From contig NZ_JBCDMW010000013.1 of NCBI RefSeq assembly GCF_038433155.1, positions 104,090-168,089 on the forward strand: a stretch of 64,000 nt of DNA, given 5' to 3'. How positions within the stretch are numbered: position 1 is the stretch's first letter; each line of letters starts with the position of its first letter. This DNA is from Luteococcus sp038433155 (GTDB taxonomy: Bacteria; Actinomycetota; Actinomycetes; Propionibacteriales; Propionibacteriaceae). Shown here in pieces: positions 56,843-64,000 of the stretch. The position numbers and the translations under genes were made by a program. Under the pieces are notes generated by a model. The model did not search any database. It saw nothing but the letters and a program-made list of their open reading frames with translations, and had not been told where the DNA came from.

Positions 56843-58306
56843 TCAGTTCGCGCCGCCCGAGAGCTTGTCGCGCAGGGCCTGCAGCGCCTCGTCGGAGGCC
56901 AGCGAACCCTCCGGCTCGACGTCGGCCTGGGCCGACGAGGAGTAGGACGCGGCGGAGCTGGACTCCACGGCAGCGTTCTTGTCGGCCTGCTCGGCCTCCT
57001 CGGCCTGCTTCTTCAGGGCCATCCAACGGGCCTGGGCCTCGGCGTACTGCGCCTCCCATGCCCGCTGCTGCTCCTCGAAGCCCGGCTTCCACTCGTTGGT
57101 CTCCGGATCGAAGCCCTCGGGGTAGATGTAGTTGCCGTTCTCGTCGTAGCTGGCGGTCATGCCGTACAGCGACGGGTCGAAGTCGTCAGCGGCGATGTCG
57201 ACACCCTCGTTGGCCTGCTTCAGCGAGAGGCTGATCCGGCGACGCTCGAGGTCGATGTCGATGATCTTGACCATGACCTCGTCGTTGACGGTGACGACCT
57301 GCTCCGGGATCTCCACGTGGCGCTCGGCCAGCTCGGAGACGTGCACCAGGCCCTCGATGCCCTCCTCGACGCGCACGAAGGCACCGAAGGGAACCAGCTT
57401 GGTGACCTTGCCGGGCACGATCTGGCCGATCTGGTGCATCCGGGCGAAGGTCTGCCACGGGTCTTCCTGGGTGGCCTTCAGCGACAGGGAGACGCGCTCG
57501 CGGTCCATGTCGACGTCCAGCACCTCGACGGTGACGGGCATGCCGACCTCGACGACCTCGGACGGGTGGTCGATGTGCTTCCAGGACAGCTCGGAGACGT
57601 GCACCAGGCCGTCGACGCCACCCAGGTCCACGAAGGCACCGAAGTTGACGATGGAGGACACGACGCCCTTGCGGACCTGGCCCTTCTGCAGCTGGGTGAG
57701 GAAGTTCTGGCGAACCTCGCTCTGGGTCTGCTCCAGCCAGGCGCGGCGGGACAGGACCACGTTGTTGCGGTTCTTGTCCAGCTCGATGATCTTGGCCTCG
57801 AGCTCCTGGCCGACGTAGGGCTGCAGGTCGCGGACGCGACGCATCTCCACCAGGGAGGCGGGCAGGAAGCCACGCAGGCCGATGTCGACGATCAGGCCGC
57901 CCTTGACGACCTCGATGACGGAGCCGGTGACGACGCCGTCCTCTTCCTTGATCTTCTCGATGGTGCCCCAGGCGCGCTCGTACTGGGCGCGCTTCTTGGA
58001 CAGGATCAGGCGGCCTTCCTTGTCCTCCTTGGTCTGGACCAGGGCCTCGATCTCATCACCGACGCTGACCACCTCGAAGGGGTCGACGTCGTGCTTGATG
58101 GAGAGTTCCTTGGAGGGGATGACGCCTTCGGTCTTGTAGCCGATGTCGAGGAGAACCTCGTCACGGTCGACCTTGACGACGGTGCCGGTGACGATGTCGC
58201 CGTCGTTGAAGTACTTGATGGTGGCATCGATCGCGGCCATGAAGGCCTCGGGAGAACCGAAATCGTCGATGGCAACCTGAGGAGAGGCCTCAGTGGAGGA
58301 GGTCAT
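56843..58306 (-). CDS. rpsA: 30S ribosomal protein S1
   Basis: 487-residue RNA-binding ribosomal protein with four S1 repeats (about 34-104, 120-186, 206-276 and 291-362), each with the characteristic VxxIxxFGAFVxL or related pattern; the last two (VNFGAFVDLGGVDGLVHVSEL, shortened, and LVPFGAFVRVEEGIEGLV) are clearest. The acidic/Ser-rich C-terminus matches the actinobacterial form. ATG at 58306 follows GGAG. S1 normally helps mRNAs with leaders to bind; leaderless mRNAs, frequent here, do not need it. Confidence 0.96.
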   Translation of the reverse strand: MTSSTEASPQVAIDDFGSPEAFMAAIDATIKYFNDGDIVTGTVVKVDRDEVLLDIGYKTEGVIPSKELSIKHDVDPFEVVSVGDEIEALVQTKEDKEGRLILSKKRAQYERAWGTIEKIKEEDGVVTGSVIEVVKGGLIVDIGLRGFLPASLVEMRRVRDLQPYVGQELEAKIIELDKNRNNVVLSRRAWLEQTQSEVRQNFLTQLQKGQVRKGVVSSIVNFGAFVDLGGVDGLVHVSELSWKHIDHPSEVVEVGMPVTVEVLDVDMDRERVSLSLKATQEDPWQTFARMHQIGQIVPGKVTKLVPFGAFVRVEEGIEGLVHVSELAERHVEIPEQVVTVNDEVMVKIIDIDLERRRISLSLKQANEGVDIAADDFDPSLYGMTASYDENGNYIYPEGFDPETNEWKPGFEEQQRAWEAQYAEAQARWMALKKQAEEAEQADKNAAVESSSAASYSSSAQADVEPEGSLASDEALQALRDKLSGGAN

Positions 58307-58490
58307 GTAGTAGGACTCCGTAAGTGGAATTGTGTGTCGTGGATGCTCCGTGGCCCTCCGTCGGGCCAGGATCGGGCCGGAACCAGGTTCCGACGAATGA
58401 ACACGACACGACGAGCACAGCCTGCTCCGTCCGAGGATGCGCAGACCACAGCGCCCCAACAGCCTATCTTTCGGGCTGCTGAAGGGTCAA
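58307..58490 (-). promoter_or_regulatory. rpsA promoter and about 147-base structured leader
   Basis: TTGACC (58485-58490) and TAGGCT (58461-58466) are 18 bases apart, the best-matched promoter in the window. The leader contains a long-range 8-bp pair GTGTCGTG/CACGACAC (58334-58341 with 58402-58409) enclosing smaller hairpins (GGCCC/GGGCC; AACC/GGTT). Autoregulation of rpsA through its leader is known in E. coli; here it is inferred. Confidence 0.65.
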
Positions 58491-58534
58491 TCCGGGTTTG
58501 CGCATGACCTTCGTTCGGGTGCATCGACGCTGGG

Positions 58535-58540
58535 TAGGCT
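58535..58540 (+). promoter_or_regulatory. candidate -10 of the sortase gene
   Basis: TAGGCT, 51 bases before the sortase ATG, which has a GGGAGG ribosome site. Confidence 0.4.
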
Positions 58541-58591
58541 CGCTGGGACGGCCGGGCTCGGGGCCTGCCGCGTTCAACGGGAGGTTCAACC

Positions 58592-59404
58592 ATGCCACGT
58601 AATCGGCCGGTGGTGGCGGTGCTGGCGCTGGTCTTCGCGCTGGTGGCCCTGGTCTTCTGGTGGCGTGGGCTGGAGTCGGGACAGAATGCCGGTGCCCCGG
58701 CCAGCACCAGCGCCACGCCGGGCGATGCCGAACCCAGTCAGCCCGCCGCCGCCCCCACATCCACCGCCCCGGCCCCCGCTTCACCGTCGTCCAGCGCTTC
58801 CGCCTCCGCGGCCAGTGCCACGTCGAGCGCTTCGGCGTCGAGCAGCGCCAGCCGCTCCGGGGCGGCAGGGACGTCGGCCAGCAGCAACGGGGACTCTGCT
58901 GCCACCAAGGGTGCGGCGCCAGCGGGCTGCTCCACACAGATGTCCCCGATGGTGCCCACCAAGGTCACCATGGGCCAGGTCACCAGTGATTCGCCGGTGC
59001 TCAGCCTGGGGCTGGCCGACGACGGCAGCATCGCCACCCCGCCCTTCAGCCAGCCGTTCAGCGTTGGCTGGTTCAACGGCGGCCCCAAGCCGGGCTCCGG
59101 GAAGGGCAAGGTGGTGCTCACCGCGCACACCTTCCACAAGGGTGGCGCCCTGGGCAATGCGCTGCAGTCCGGGCTCAAGCAGGGCGACATCATCCGGCTC
59201 ACCGACGCCTCCGGCAAAACCCTGTGCTACCGCTACACCAGCTCCACCAAGCTGATGGTCAAGGACTACGACCCCAACTCGACTGCGGTCTACGACACCG
59301 GCGGCAAGCCGATGCTGGCCATCGTGATCTGCTGGGACTGGGACGCGGCCCGCAAGTTCTGGGACTCCCGGGTGGTCTACTACGCGGAGCCGCTGGCCGC
59401 CTGA
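58592..59404 (+). CDS. class F sortase
   Basis: 270-residue membrane-anchored transpeptidase. One N-terminal membrane helix (about 7-24), then a long Ala/Ser/Pro-rich spacer (about 30-110), then the sortase fold. Catalytic residues: His179 (LTAHTFH), Cys247 (AIVICWDWD) and Arg260 (DSRVVYYAEP). The TL-x-TC motif is degenerate (VIC), as in some class F enzymes of actinobacteria. No LPxTG-type substrate gene is nearby, so this would be a housekeeping or stand-alone enzyme. ATG with GGGAGG; the stop is 1 base from the convergent polA stop. Confidence 0.82.
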   Translation: MPRNRPVVAVLALVFALVALVFWWRGLESGQNAGAPASTSATPGDAEPSQPAAAPTSTAPAPASPSSSASASAASATSSASASSSASRSGAAGTSASSNGDSAATKGAAPAGCSTQMSPMVPTKVTMGQVTSDSPVLSLGLADDGSIATPPFSQPFSVGWFNGGPKPGSGKGKVVLTAHTFHKGGALGNALQSGLKQGDIIRLTDASGKTLCYRYTSSTKLMVKDYDPNSTAVYDTGGKPMLAIVICWDWDAARKFWDSRVVYYAEPLAA

Positions 59405-59405
59405 C

Positions 59406-62117
59406 TCAGTGAGCGGCGTCGTGCCAGCTGCGGCCGGTGCCGACGCTGACATCCAACGGCACGTCGAGGTCCATCGCGTGACCCATCTTGTCCCGCACCA
59501 GGGCCTCGACGGCCTCGCGCTCCCCCTGGGCCACCTCCAGCACCAGCTCGTCGTGCACCTGGAGCAGGATCCGGCTCTTCAACCCTTGACTGGCCAGCGC
59601 GGACTCGACGTCCAGCATGGCCACCTTGATCATGTCGGCGGCCGATCCCTGGATCGGGGCGTTCAGGGCGGCGCGTTCGGCCATCTCCCGTCGCTGCCGG
59701 TTGGAGGAATTCAGGTCGGGCAGGTAGCGGCGTCGGCCCAGCAGGGTCTCGGTGTAGCCGGTCTTGCGGGCCCGCGCCACCACGCCCTGCAGGTAGTCCC
59801 GCACCCCGCCGAAGCTGGCGAAGTAGTCCTCCATCAACGCCTTGGCGTCGCTGTTGCTGATCCCCAGCTGGTTGGCCAGCCCGAAGGCGCTCAACCCATA
59901 GGCCAGACCGTAGTTCATCGCCTTGATCTTGGCGCGCTGTTCCCCGGTCACCGCGTCGGCGGGCACGTCGAAGACCTTGGCGGCGGTGACCGAGTGGAAG
60001 TCCATCCCGCTGCGGAAGGCCTCGATCAGCTGCTCGTCGCCGGACACGTGCGCCATGATCCGCATCTCGATCTGGGAGTAGTCGGCGGTCATCAGGCACT
60101 CGTGCTGCGGCCCGACGACGAAGACCTCCCGGATCCGACGGCCGGCCTCGGTGCGGATCGGGATGTTCTGCAGGTTGGGCTCGGTGGAGCTCAGCCGGCC
60201 GGTGGCGGCGATGGTCTGCACATAGGTGGTGTGGATCCGCCCGTCGCCGGCGATGCTCTTCAGCAGGCCGTCGACGGTCTGGCGCAGCCGGATGGCATCC
60301 CGGTGGGCCAGCAGGTGCTCCAGGAAGGGGTGTTCGGTCTTGGCGTAGAGCCCCTCCAACGCCTCGGCGTCCGTGGTCCACCCGCTCTTGGTCTTGCGGG
60401 TCTTGGGCATGTCCAGCTCATCGAAGAGCACGCCCTGCAGCTGCTTGGGGGAACCCAGGTTGATCTTCTTGCCGATGGTCTCGTAGGCGGCCTGCTCCGC
60501 GTCCAGCACTTTGGCGTCGAAGTCGCTGCGCAGCCGCTCCAGGTGGTCCACGTCGACGGCGATCCCCAGCCGCTCCATCCGGGCCAGGGTGCCCAGCAGT
60601 GGCAGTTCCACCTCCGCCAACAGGCTGGCGCCGCCGTGGGCCGCCAGCTCGGCGATGAGAGCCTGCGCCAGGTCGATCACGGCGCGGGCGCGCACCATGG
60701 CGGCCTGCGCCGCCTCCTCGCTGCCGGAGTCGTCGTCGCCCAGCTCGAACAGGGACTCCTGGTCGGCCGGCTCGTCGGCCTGCCCGACGTCGACCCGCAG
60801 CTCCCGCTTGAGGTGCCGCAGGGTGAGGTCGACCAGGCCGTAGGTGCGCTGGTCGGGCTTGAGCAGGTAGGCGGCCAGCAGGGTGTCGCAAGTGACGCCG
60901 CGCAGCTCCCAGCCCCGGGCCCAGGCGGCCAGCATCGGCCCCTTGGCCTCGTGGATCGCCTTGCACACCGCCCCGTCCGCCAACCAGGCGGCCAGCGCGG
61001 CGTCGTCGGCGGGCAGCAGGTCCGCGGTGCCGAACCAGCAGGCGGCTCCGTCGGCGGCGGCCAGGGCCAGGGCGGTGATGTCGCCGCTGCCGGAACCCCA
61101 GTGGCCGACGATGTCCATGCCGGTGACCTCGCCGTGCCCGTGGTCGGCCAGCCAGCCGGCCAGCGCACCGGGCTGCAGGATCTCCCCGGCCAGCTGGAAA
61201 CCTCCCTCGGCGGGGGCCTCGTCCTCCGGGAAGGTCTCGATCAGCCGGTCCCGCAGCACCCGGAACTCCAGCTGGTCGAACAGCTCGTGCACGGCCTCCC
61301 GGTTCCAGTCCCGACGTTGCAGGTCGGCCGGGCCGACGGGCAGCTCCAGGTCACGTACCAGGGCATTCAGCTCCCGGTTGCGCTGGACGTCGGCCAGGTG
61401 CTCCCGGAAGCTCTGGCCGGCCTTGCCGGGCACCTGGTCCGCGCGTCGGATCAGGTTCTCCAGCCCTTCGTACTGGCCCAGCCACTTGGCGGCCGTCTTG
61501 GGGCCGACGCCGGGCACGCCGGGCAGGTTGTCGCTGGTCTCCCCCACCAGCGCCGCCAGCTCCGGATAACTGGCCGGTGGAACCAGGTACTTCTCCTCCA
61601 CCGCCGAGGGAGTCATCCGGGCCAGGTCGCTCACGCCCTTCTTCGGGTACAGCACGGTGACCTGCTCATCCACCAGCTGCATGGCGTCCCGGTCACCGGT
61701 GACCACGAGGGTCTCGAAACCCTGGGCGGTGGCCTGGGTGGACAACGTGGCGATCACGTCGTCGGCCTCGTAGTTCTCCTTGGTGACGAAGGGGATGTTG
61801 AGGGCGGTCAGCACCTCCTGGATGAGGGCCACCTGACCCTTGAACTCCTCCGGGGAGGCGGACCGGGTGCCCTTGTAGTCCGGGTAGCTCTCGGTTCGGA
61901 AGCTCACCCGGGACAGGTCGAAGGCGACTGCGGCGTGGGTGGGCGCCTCGTCGCGCAGCAGGTTGATCAGCATCGACGTGAAGCCGTAGACGGCATTGGT
62001 GTGCTGCCCGGTGCTGGTGGCGAAGTTCTCGACGGGCAGCGCGAAGAAGGCCCGATAGGCCACCGAATGGCCATCGATCAGCAGGAGCTTGGGGCGAGCG
62101 GTCACGTCGTCAGTCAC
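59406..62117 (-). CDS. polA: DNA polymerase I
   Basis: 903-residue repair/replication polymerase. 5'-3' exonuclease domain about 10-300 (LLLIDGHSVAYRAFF, VTGDRDAMQLV, GVPGVGPKTAAKWL). The middle 3'-5' exonuclease domain is degenerate: the position of the metal-binding D-x-E reads MDIVGH, so proofreading is predicted absent, as in mycobacterial and Taq enzymes. The polymerase domain has motif A DYSQIEMRI (about 677), motif B with KAMNYGLAYG, and motif C VHDELVLE (about 855). GTG at 62117 with TAGAGT 7 bases upstream (62125-62130): predicted leaderless. Confidence 0.96.
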   Translation of the reverse strand: MTDDVTARPKLLLIDGHSVAYRAFFALPVENFATSTGQHTNAVYGFTSMLINLLRDEAPTHAAVAFDLSRVSFRTESYPDYKGTRSASPEEFKGQVALIQEVLTALNIPFVTKENYEADDVIATLSTQATAQGFETLVVTGDRDAMQLVDEQVTVLYPKKGVSDLARMTPSAVEEKYLVPPASYPELAALVGETSDNLPGVPGVGPKTAAKWLGQYEGLENLIRRADQVPGKAGQSFREHLADVQRNRELNALVRDLELPVGPADLQRRDWNREAVHELFDQLEFRVLRDRLIETFPEDEAPAEGGFQLAGEILQPGALAGWLADHGHGEVTGMDIVGHWGSGSGDITALALAAADGAACWFGTADLLPADDAALAAWLADGAVCKAIHEAKGPMLAAWARGWELRGVTCDTLLAAYLLKPDQRTYGLVDLTLRHLKRELRVDVGQADEPADQESLFELGDDDSGSEEAAQAAMVRARAVIDLAQALIAELAAHGGASLLAEVELPLLGTLARMERLGIAVDVDHLERLRSDFDAKVLDAEQAAYETIGKKINLGSPKQLQGVLFDELDMPKTRKTKSGWTTDAEALEGLYAKTEHPFLEHLLAHRDAIRLRQTVDGLLKSIAGDGRIHTTYVQTIAATGRLSSTEPNLQNIPIRTEAGRRIREVFVVGPQHECLMTADYSQIEMRIMAHVSGDEQLIEAFRSGMDFHSVTAAKVFDVPADAVTGEQRAKIKAMNYGLAYGLSAFGLANQLGISNSDAKALMEDYFASFGGVRDYLQGVVARARKTGYTETLLGRRRYLPDLNSSNRQRREMAERAALNAPIQGSAADMIKVAMLDVESALASQGLKSRILLQVHDELVLEVAQGEREAVEALVRDKMGHAMDLDVPLDVSVGTGRSWHDAAH

Positions 62118-62124
62118 GCAAGCG

Positions 62125-62171
62125 ACTCTAGTAGGCGCCACCGACAAAATCGCTGCTCGCTGCTCTAGGGT
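62125..62171. promoter_or_regulatory. compact divergent leaderless promoter pair, polA and thioesterase
   Basis: TAGAGT (minus, 62125-62130) and TAGGGT (plus, 62166-62171) each lie 7 bases before a start codon; the whole divergent control region is only 61 bases. Confidence 0.65.
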
Positions 62172-62178
62172 GGCGGCC

Positions 62179-62586
62179 ATGCATGGGGAGAACCTGCCCG
62201 ATTGGGCCCGTGACCTGACCAGCCCGCTGGATGACAAGCTGGGGGTGGAGCTGTTGGAGCTGGGCCCGGAGCGGGTCGCGGCCCGGATGCCGGTCGAGGG
62301 CAACACGCAGCCCTTCGGCCTGCTGCACGGCGGGGCGAATGCGGCGCTGGTGGAGACCCTTGGCTCCCTGGCCGCGCACGCGCATGCCCGCACCCTGGAC
62401 GCGGTCGCGGTGGGGGTTGACCTGAACATCACCCACCACCGGGGCGTCACAGCGGGCCGGGTGCACGGCGTCGCGACGCCGATCCACCGTGGCCGGAGTG
62501 TGGCCAGTTACCAGGTGGAACTGAGCGATGACCAGGGCAATCGCACCGCCACCGGCCGGATCACCTGTCTGCTGCGCCAGGCCTGA
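62179..62586 (+). CDS. hotdog-fold thioesterase (PaaI/MenI-like)
   Basis: 135-residue acyl-CoA thioesterase. The hotdog core shows GVELLELGPERVAARMPVEG, the active-site segment FGLLHGGANAALVETLGS (His-Gly-Gly and Glu) and GVDLNITHHRGVTAGRVHG. This group hydrolyses DHNA-CoA (menaquinone pathway) or aromatic acyl-CoAs; the substrate here is not certain. ATG at 62179; leaderless -10 TAGGGT 7 bases upstream. A start further upstream in frame is open (62089) but would overlap polA's promoter and start. Confidence 0.88.
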   Translation: MHGENLPDWARDLTSPLDDKLGVELLELGPERVAARMPVEGNTQPFGLLHGGANAALVETLGSLAAHAHARTLDAVAVGVDLNITHHRGVTAGRVHGVATPIHRGRSVASYQVELSDDQGNRTATGRITCLLRQA

Positions 62587-63010
62587 GAGGCCTCGACAGG
62601 CTCGGCCACCGTGGCTGGGTCCGCTGCGAGCGGTGAGGAACGAGCCGTGAGCAGCCCGGGCAAGCAGGCGACGAAGGAGCCGGTGCGCTTGCCCGGAACA
62701 AACCAGACGGAGCGAAGCGACTCCAAGAAAAGAGAAACCCGGCAGCCGACCAAGTGGAACTGCCGGGCAGAATCTCACTCCATGCCGGGGGTCTGGGGGC
62801 ACCATGCCCCCAGCGTGCTGCGAGCGGTGAGGAACGAGCCGTGAGCAGCCCGGGCAAGCAGGCGACGAAGGAGCCGGTGCGCTTGCCCGGAACAAACCAG
62901 ACGGAGCGAAGCGACTCCAAGAAAAGAGAAACCCGGCAGCCCACCAAGTGGAACTGCCGGGCAGAATCTCACTCCATGCCGGGGGTCTGGGGGCAGCATG
63001 CCCCCAGTGC
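62587..63010. repeat. two tandem 194-bp repeats filling a 424-base gene-free gap
   Basis: Copy 1 is 62623-62816, copy 2 62817-63010, nearly identical with differences only near the junctions. Each copy has three hairpins: a 10-bp CCGGGCAAGC/GCTTGCCCGG pair, an 8-bp CCCGGCAG/CTGCCGGG pair and a 9-bp terminator-like stem. Its first 25 bases recur near 28476. The 36 bases before copy 1 contain CTCGACAGGCTCGGCCACCG, which resembles a dispersed actinobacterial intergenic repeat. No convincing gene: the open frames here are products of the repeat. Confidence 0.9.
62987..63007 (-). terminator. terminator of pdtaR
   Basis: 9-bp stem CTGGGGGCA/TGCCCCCAG with a 3-base loop, 4 bases after the pdtaR stop; the same stem also occurs one repeat unit away at 62793-62813. 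Confidence 0.75.
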
Positions 63011-63616
63011 TTACTTCTTGGCCTTGCCCTGGGCGATGACCTTCTCGGCCACCTCGCGCATGCTGATCCGCAGGTCCATCGCGGTCTTCTGGATCCAGCG
63101 GAAGGCCTCGGGCTCGCTGAGGCCCAGGCCTTCCTGCAGCATCCCCTTGGCCTGGTCGACGGCCTTGCGGGAGGCCAGCCGCTCCTCCAGATCGGCCACC
63201 TCGTCCTCGACGGCACGGATCTCCTGGAAACGGCCGATCGCGATCTCGATGGCGGGCACCACGTCGGAGGCGTCGAAGGGCTTGACCACATAGGCCATGG
63301 CCCCGGCCTCGCGGGCGCGCTCCACCAGGTCACGCTGGCTGAAGGCGGTCAGCATCACGACGGGGGCAATCCGCTCCTCGGCGATCTGCTCGGCGGCGGT
63401 GATGCCATCCATCTTCGGCATCTTGACGTCCATCACCACCAGGTCGGGCTGCAGTTCCCGGGCCAGCGCGACGGCCTCCTCGCCATCACCGGCCTGTCCC
63501 ACCACGTCATAGCCCTCGTCACCGAGGAGCTCGACGAGATCCATCCGGATCAGGGCCTCATCCTCGGCGACCAGGACGCGGGGACGGGACTTGTTGTTCT
63601 CTTCTTCGTTGGTCAC
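63011..63616 (-). CDS. pdtaR: ANTAR-domain response regulator PdtaR
   Basis: 201-residue response regulator: receiver domain (about 14-130) with acidic pocket AEDEALIRMD, phospho-acceptor Asp in LVVMDVKMPKMDG and LTAF/VVKPFDASD, then an ANTAR RNA-binding helix bundle (about 135-195; RKAVDQAKGMLQEGLGLSEPEAF in part). ANTAR proteins bind two-hairpin RNAs to prevent termination. GTG at 63616 with AAGGA 7 bases upstream is preferred over a TTG 9 codons earlier. The cognate kinase PdtaS is not in the window. Confidence 0.93.
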   Translation of the reverse strand: MTNEEENNKSRPRVLVAEDEALIRMDLVELLGDEGYDVVGQAGDGEEAVALARELQPDLVVMDVKMPKMDGITAAEQIAEERIAPVVMLTAFSQRDLVERAREAGAMAYVVKPFDASDVVPAIEIAIGRFQEIRAVEDEVADLEERLASRKAVDQAKGMLQEGLGLSEPEAFRWIQKTAMDLRISMREVAEKVIAQGKAKK

Positions 63617-63773
63617 GGTGCGTCCTTGCGTTGTGCTGTTCAAAAATCGGGGGAACCCAATGGTCTGACCGTTGGTTTCTTGCTCACACTACGTCGTGTC
63701 GCGGTTCTACCCAATGCCCAGTCTCCCAGACATGCCTCAACCGTGGGCGAGGACTACGGGAATTCACCAGTTG

Positions 63774-63856
63774 TGCCCGGGAGGGGAGTCGAACCCCTAC
63801 GGTCGTGAGACCAGACGGGTTTGAGCCGTCCGCGTATGCCATTCCGCCACCCGGGC
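63774..63856 (-). tRNA. tRNA-Leu (anticodon CAA)
   Basis: 83 nucleotides. Acceptor GCCCGGG/CCCGGGC, anticodon stem GACGG/CCGTC with loop CTCAAAC (anticodon CAA), long variable arm with GGTC/GACC pairing (class II, as for Leu), T arm AGGGG/CCCCT around TTCGACT. The 3' CCA is not encoded (ACAA follows). Read on the minus strand. Confidence 0.95.
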
Positions 63857-63906
63857 TGGGGGCGGACCAATTCTGCCACACTCTGTGACGTCCGGTCACC
63901 CGGCCT

Positions 63907-64000
<94 letters not shown>

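Noticed and set aside
62623..63293. Small proteins from open frames in the 194-bp repeats
   Set aside because: The frames simply follow the duplicated non-coding element on both strands, and run into the pdtaR antisense strand; no start signals.

Overview
The window is a high-GC, gene-dense actinobacterial chromosome segment with 57 protein genes and one tRNA. RbpA, WhiA, OpcA, an ANTAR regulator of PdtaR type, a mycothiol-enzyme-family protein and the sufR-B-D-ferredoxin-C-S-U-T order are actinobacterial hallmarks. The gene content together (two sugar ABC systems, a proton-pumping pyrophosphatase, ctaA/ctaB next to the pentose phosphate genes) suggests Propionibacteriaceae or a near relative; that family-level call is inference. 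The right end runs into about 94 bases of near-pure G, which looks like a contig-end artefact.

Layout. 1-2.3 kb: a truncated ABC-F ATPase and a 2H phosphoesterase (ThpR). 2.4-8.6 kb: a multiple-monosaccharide ABC operon (chvE-mmsB-mmsA type) divergent from a ROK regulator with an orphan sugar-type ATPase. 8.6-15.5 kb: a complete SUF iron-sulfur operon (sufR-B-D-Rieske-C/S-U-T) in which sufC and sufS form one unbroken reading frame. 15.8-19.7 kb: malE/F/G-like sugar importer without its ATPase. 19.9-22.5 kb: K+-independent membrane pyrophosphatase. 22.6-25.1 kb: small HTH/membrane pair and threonine synthase. 25.1-34.2 kb: ABC-2 exporter, ctaA, an SDR, ctaB, then tal-zwf-opcA-pgl (oxidative pentose phosphate branch). 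34.2-38.2 kb: rbpA, secG and the glycolytic genes gap-pgk-tpiA. 38.4-43.3 kb: uvrC-rapZ-yvcK-whiA. 43.4-47.4 kb: two tandem Rieske lipoproteins and uvrA. 47.5-51.7 kb: a mycothiol-family protein and an MBL hydrolase, then an accessory stretch: an antitoxin-PIN toxin-DUF6434 module flanked by a 180-bp direct repeat, and a DUF4143 ATPase behind a 23-bp tandem repeat. 51.7-63.9 kb: yybP-ykoY riboswitch with terC, uvrB, coaE, prolyl aminopeptidase, rpsA, class F sortase, polA, a thioesterase, a 194-bp tandem repeat, pdtaR and tRNA-Leu.

How it works together. The core is central metabolism (sugar uptake, lower glycolysis, NADPH-yielding pentose phosphate steps, pyrophosphate-driven proton pumping), Fe-S and heme assembly, and nucleotide-excision repair (uvrA, uvrB, uvrC, polA). 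A recurring promoter design stands out: thirteen genes have a TANNNT hexamer 6 or 7 bases before the start codon, which predicts leaderless mRNAs; all four excision-repair genes belong to this set. The most unusual items are the sufC-sufS fusion, the duplicated-target toxin-antitoxin module, the leaderless class, and the tandem-repeat promoter of the DUF4143 gene.
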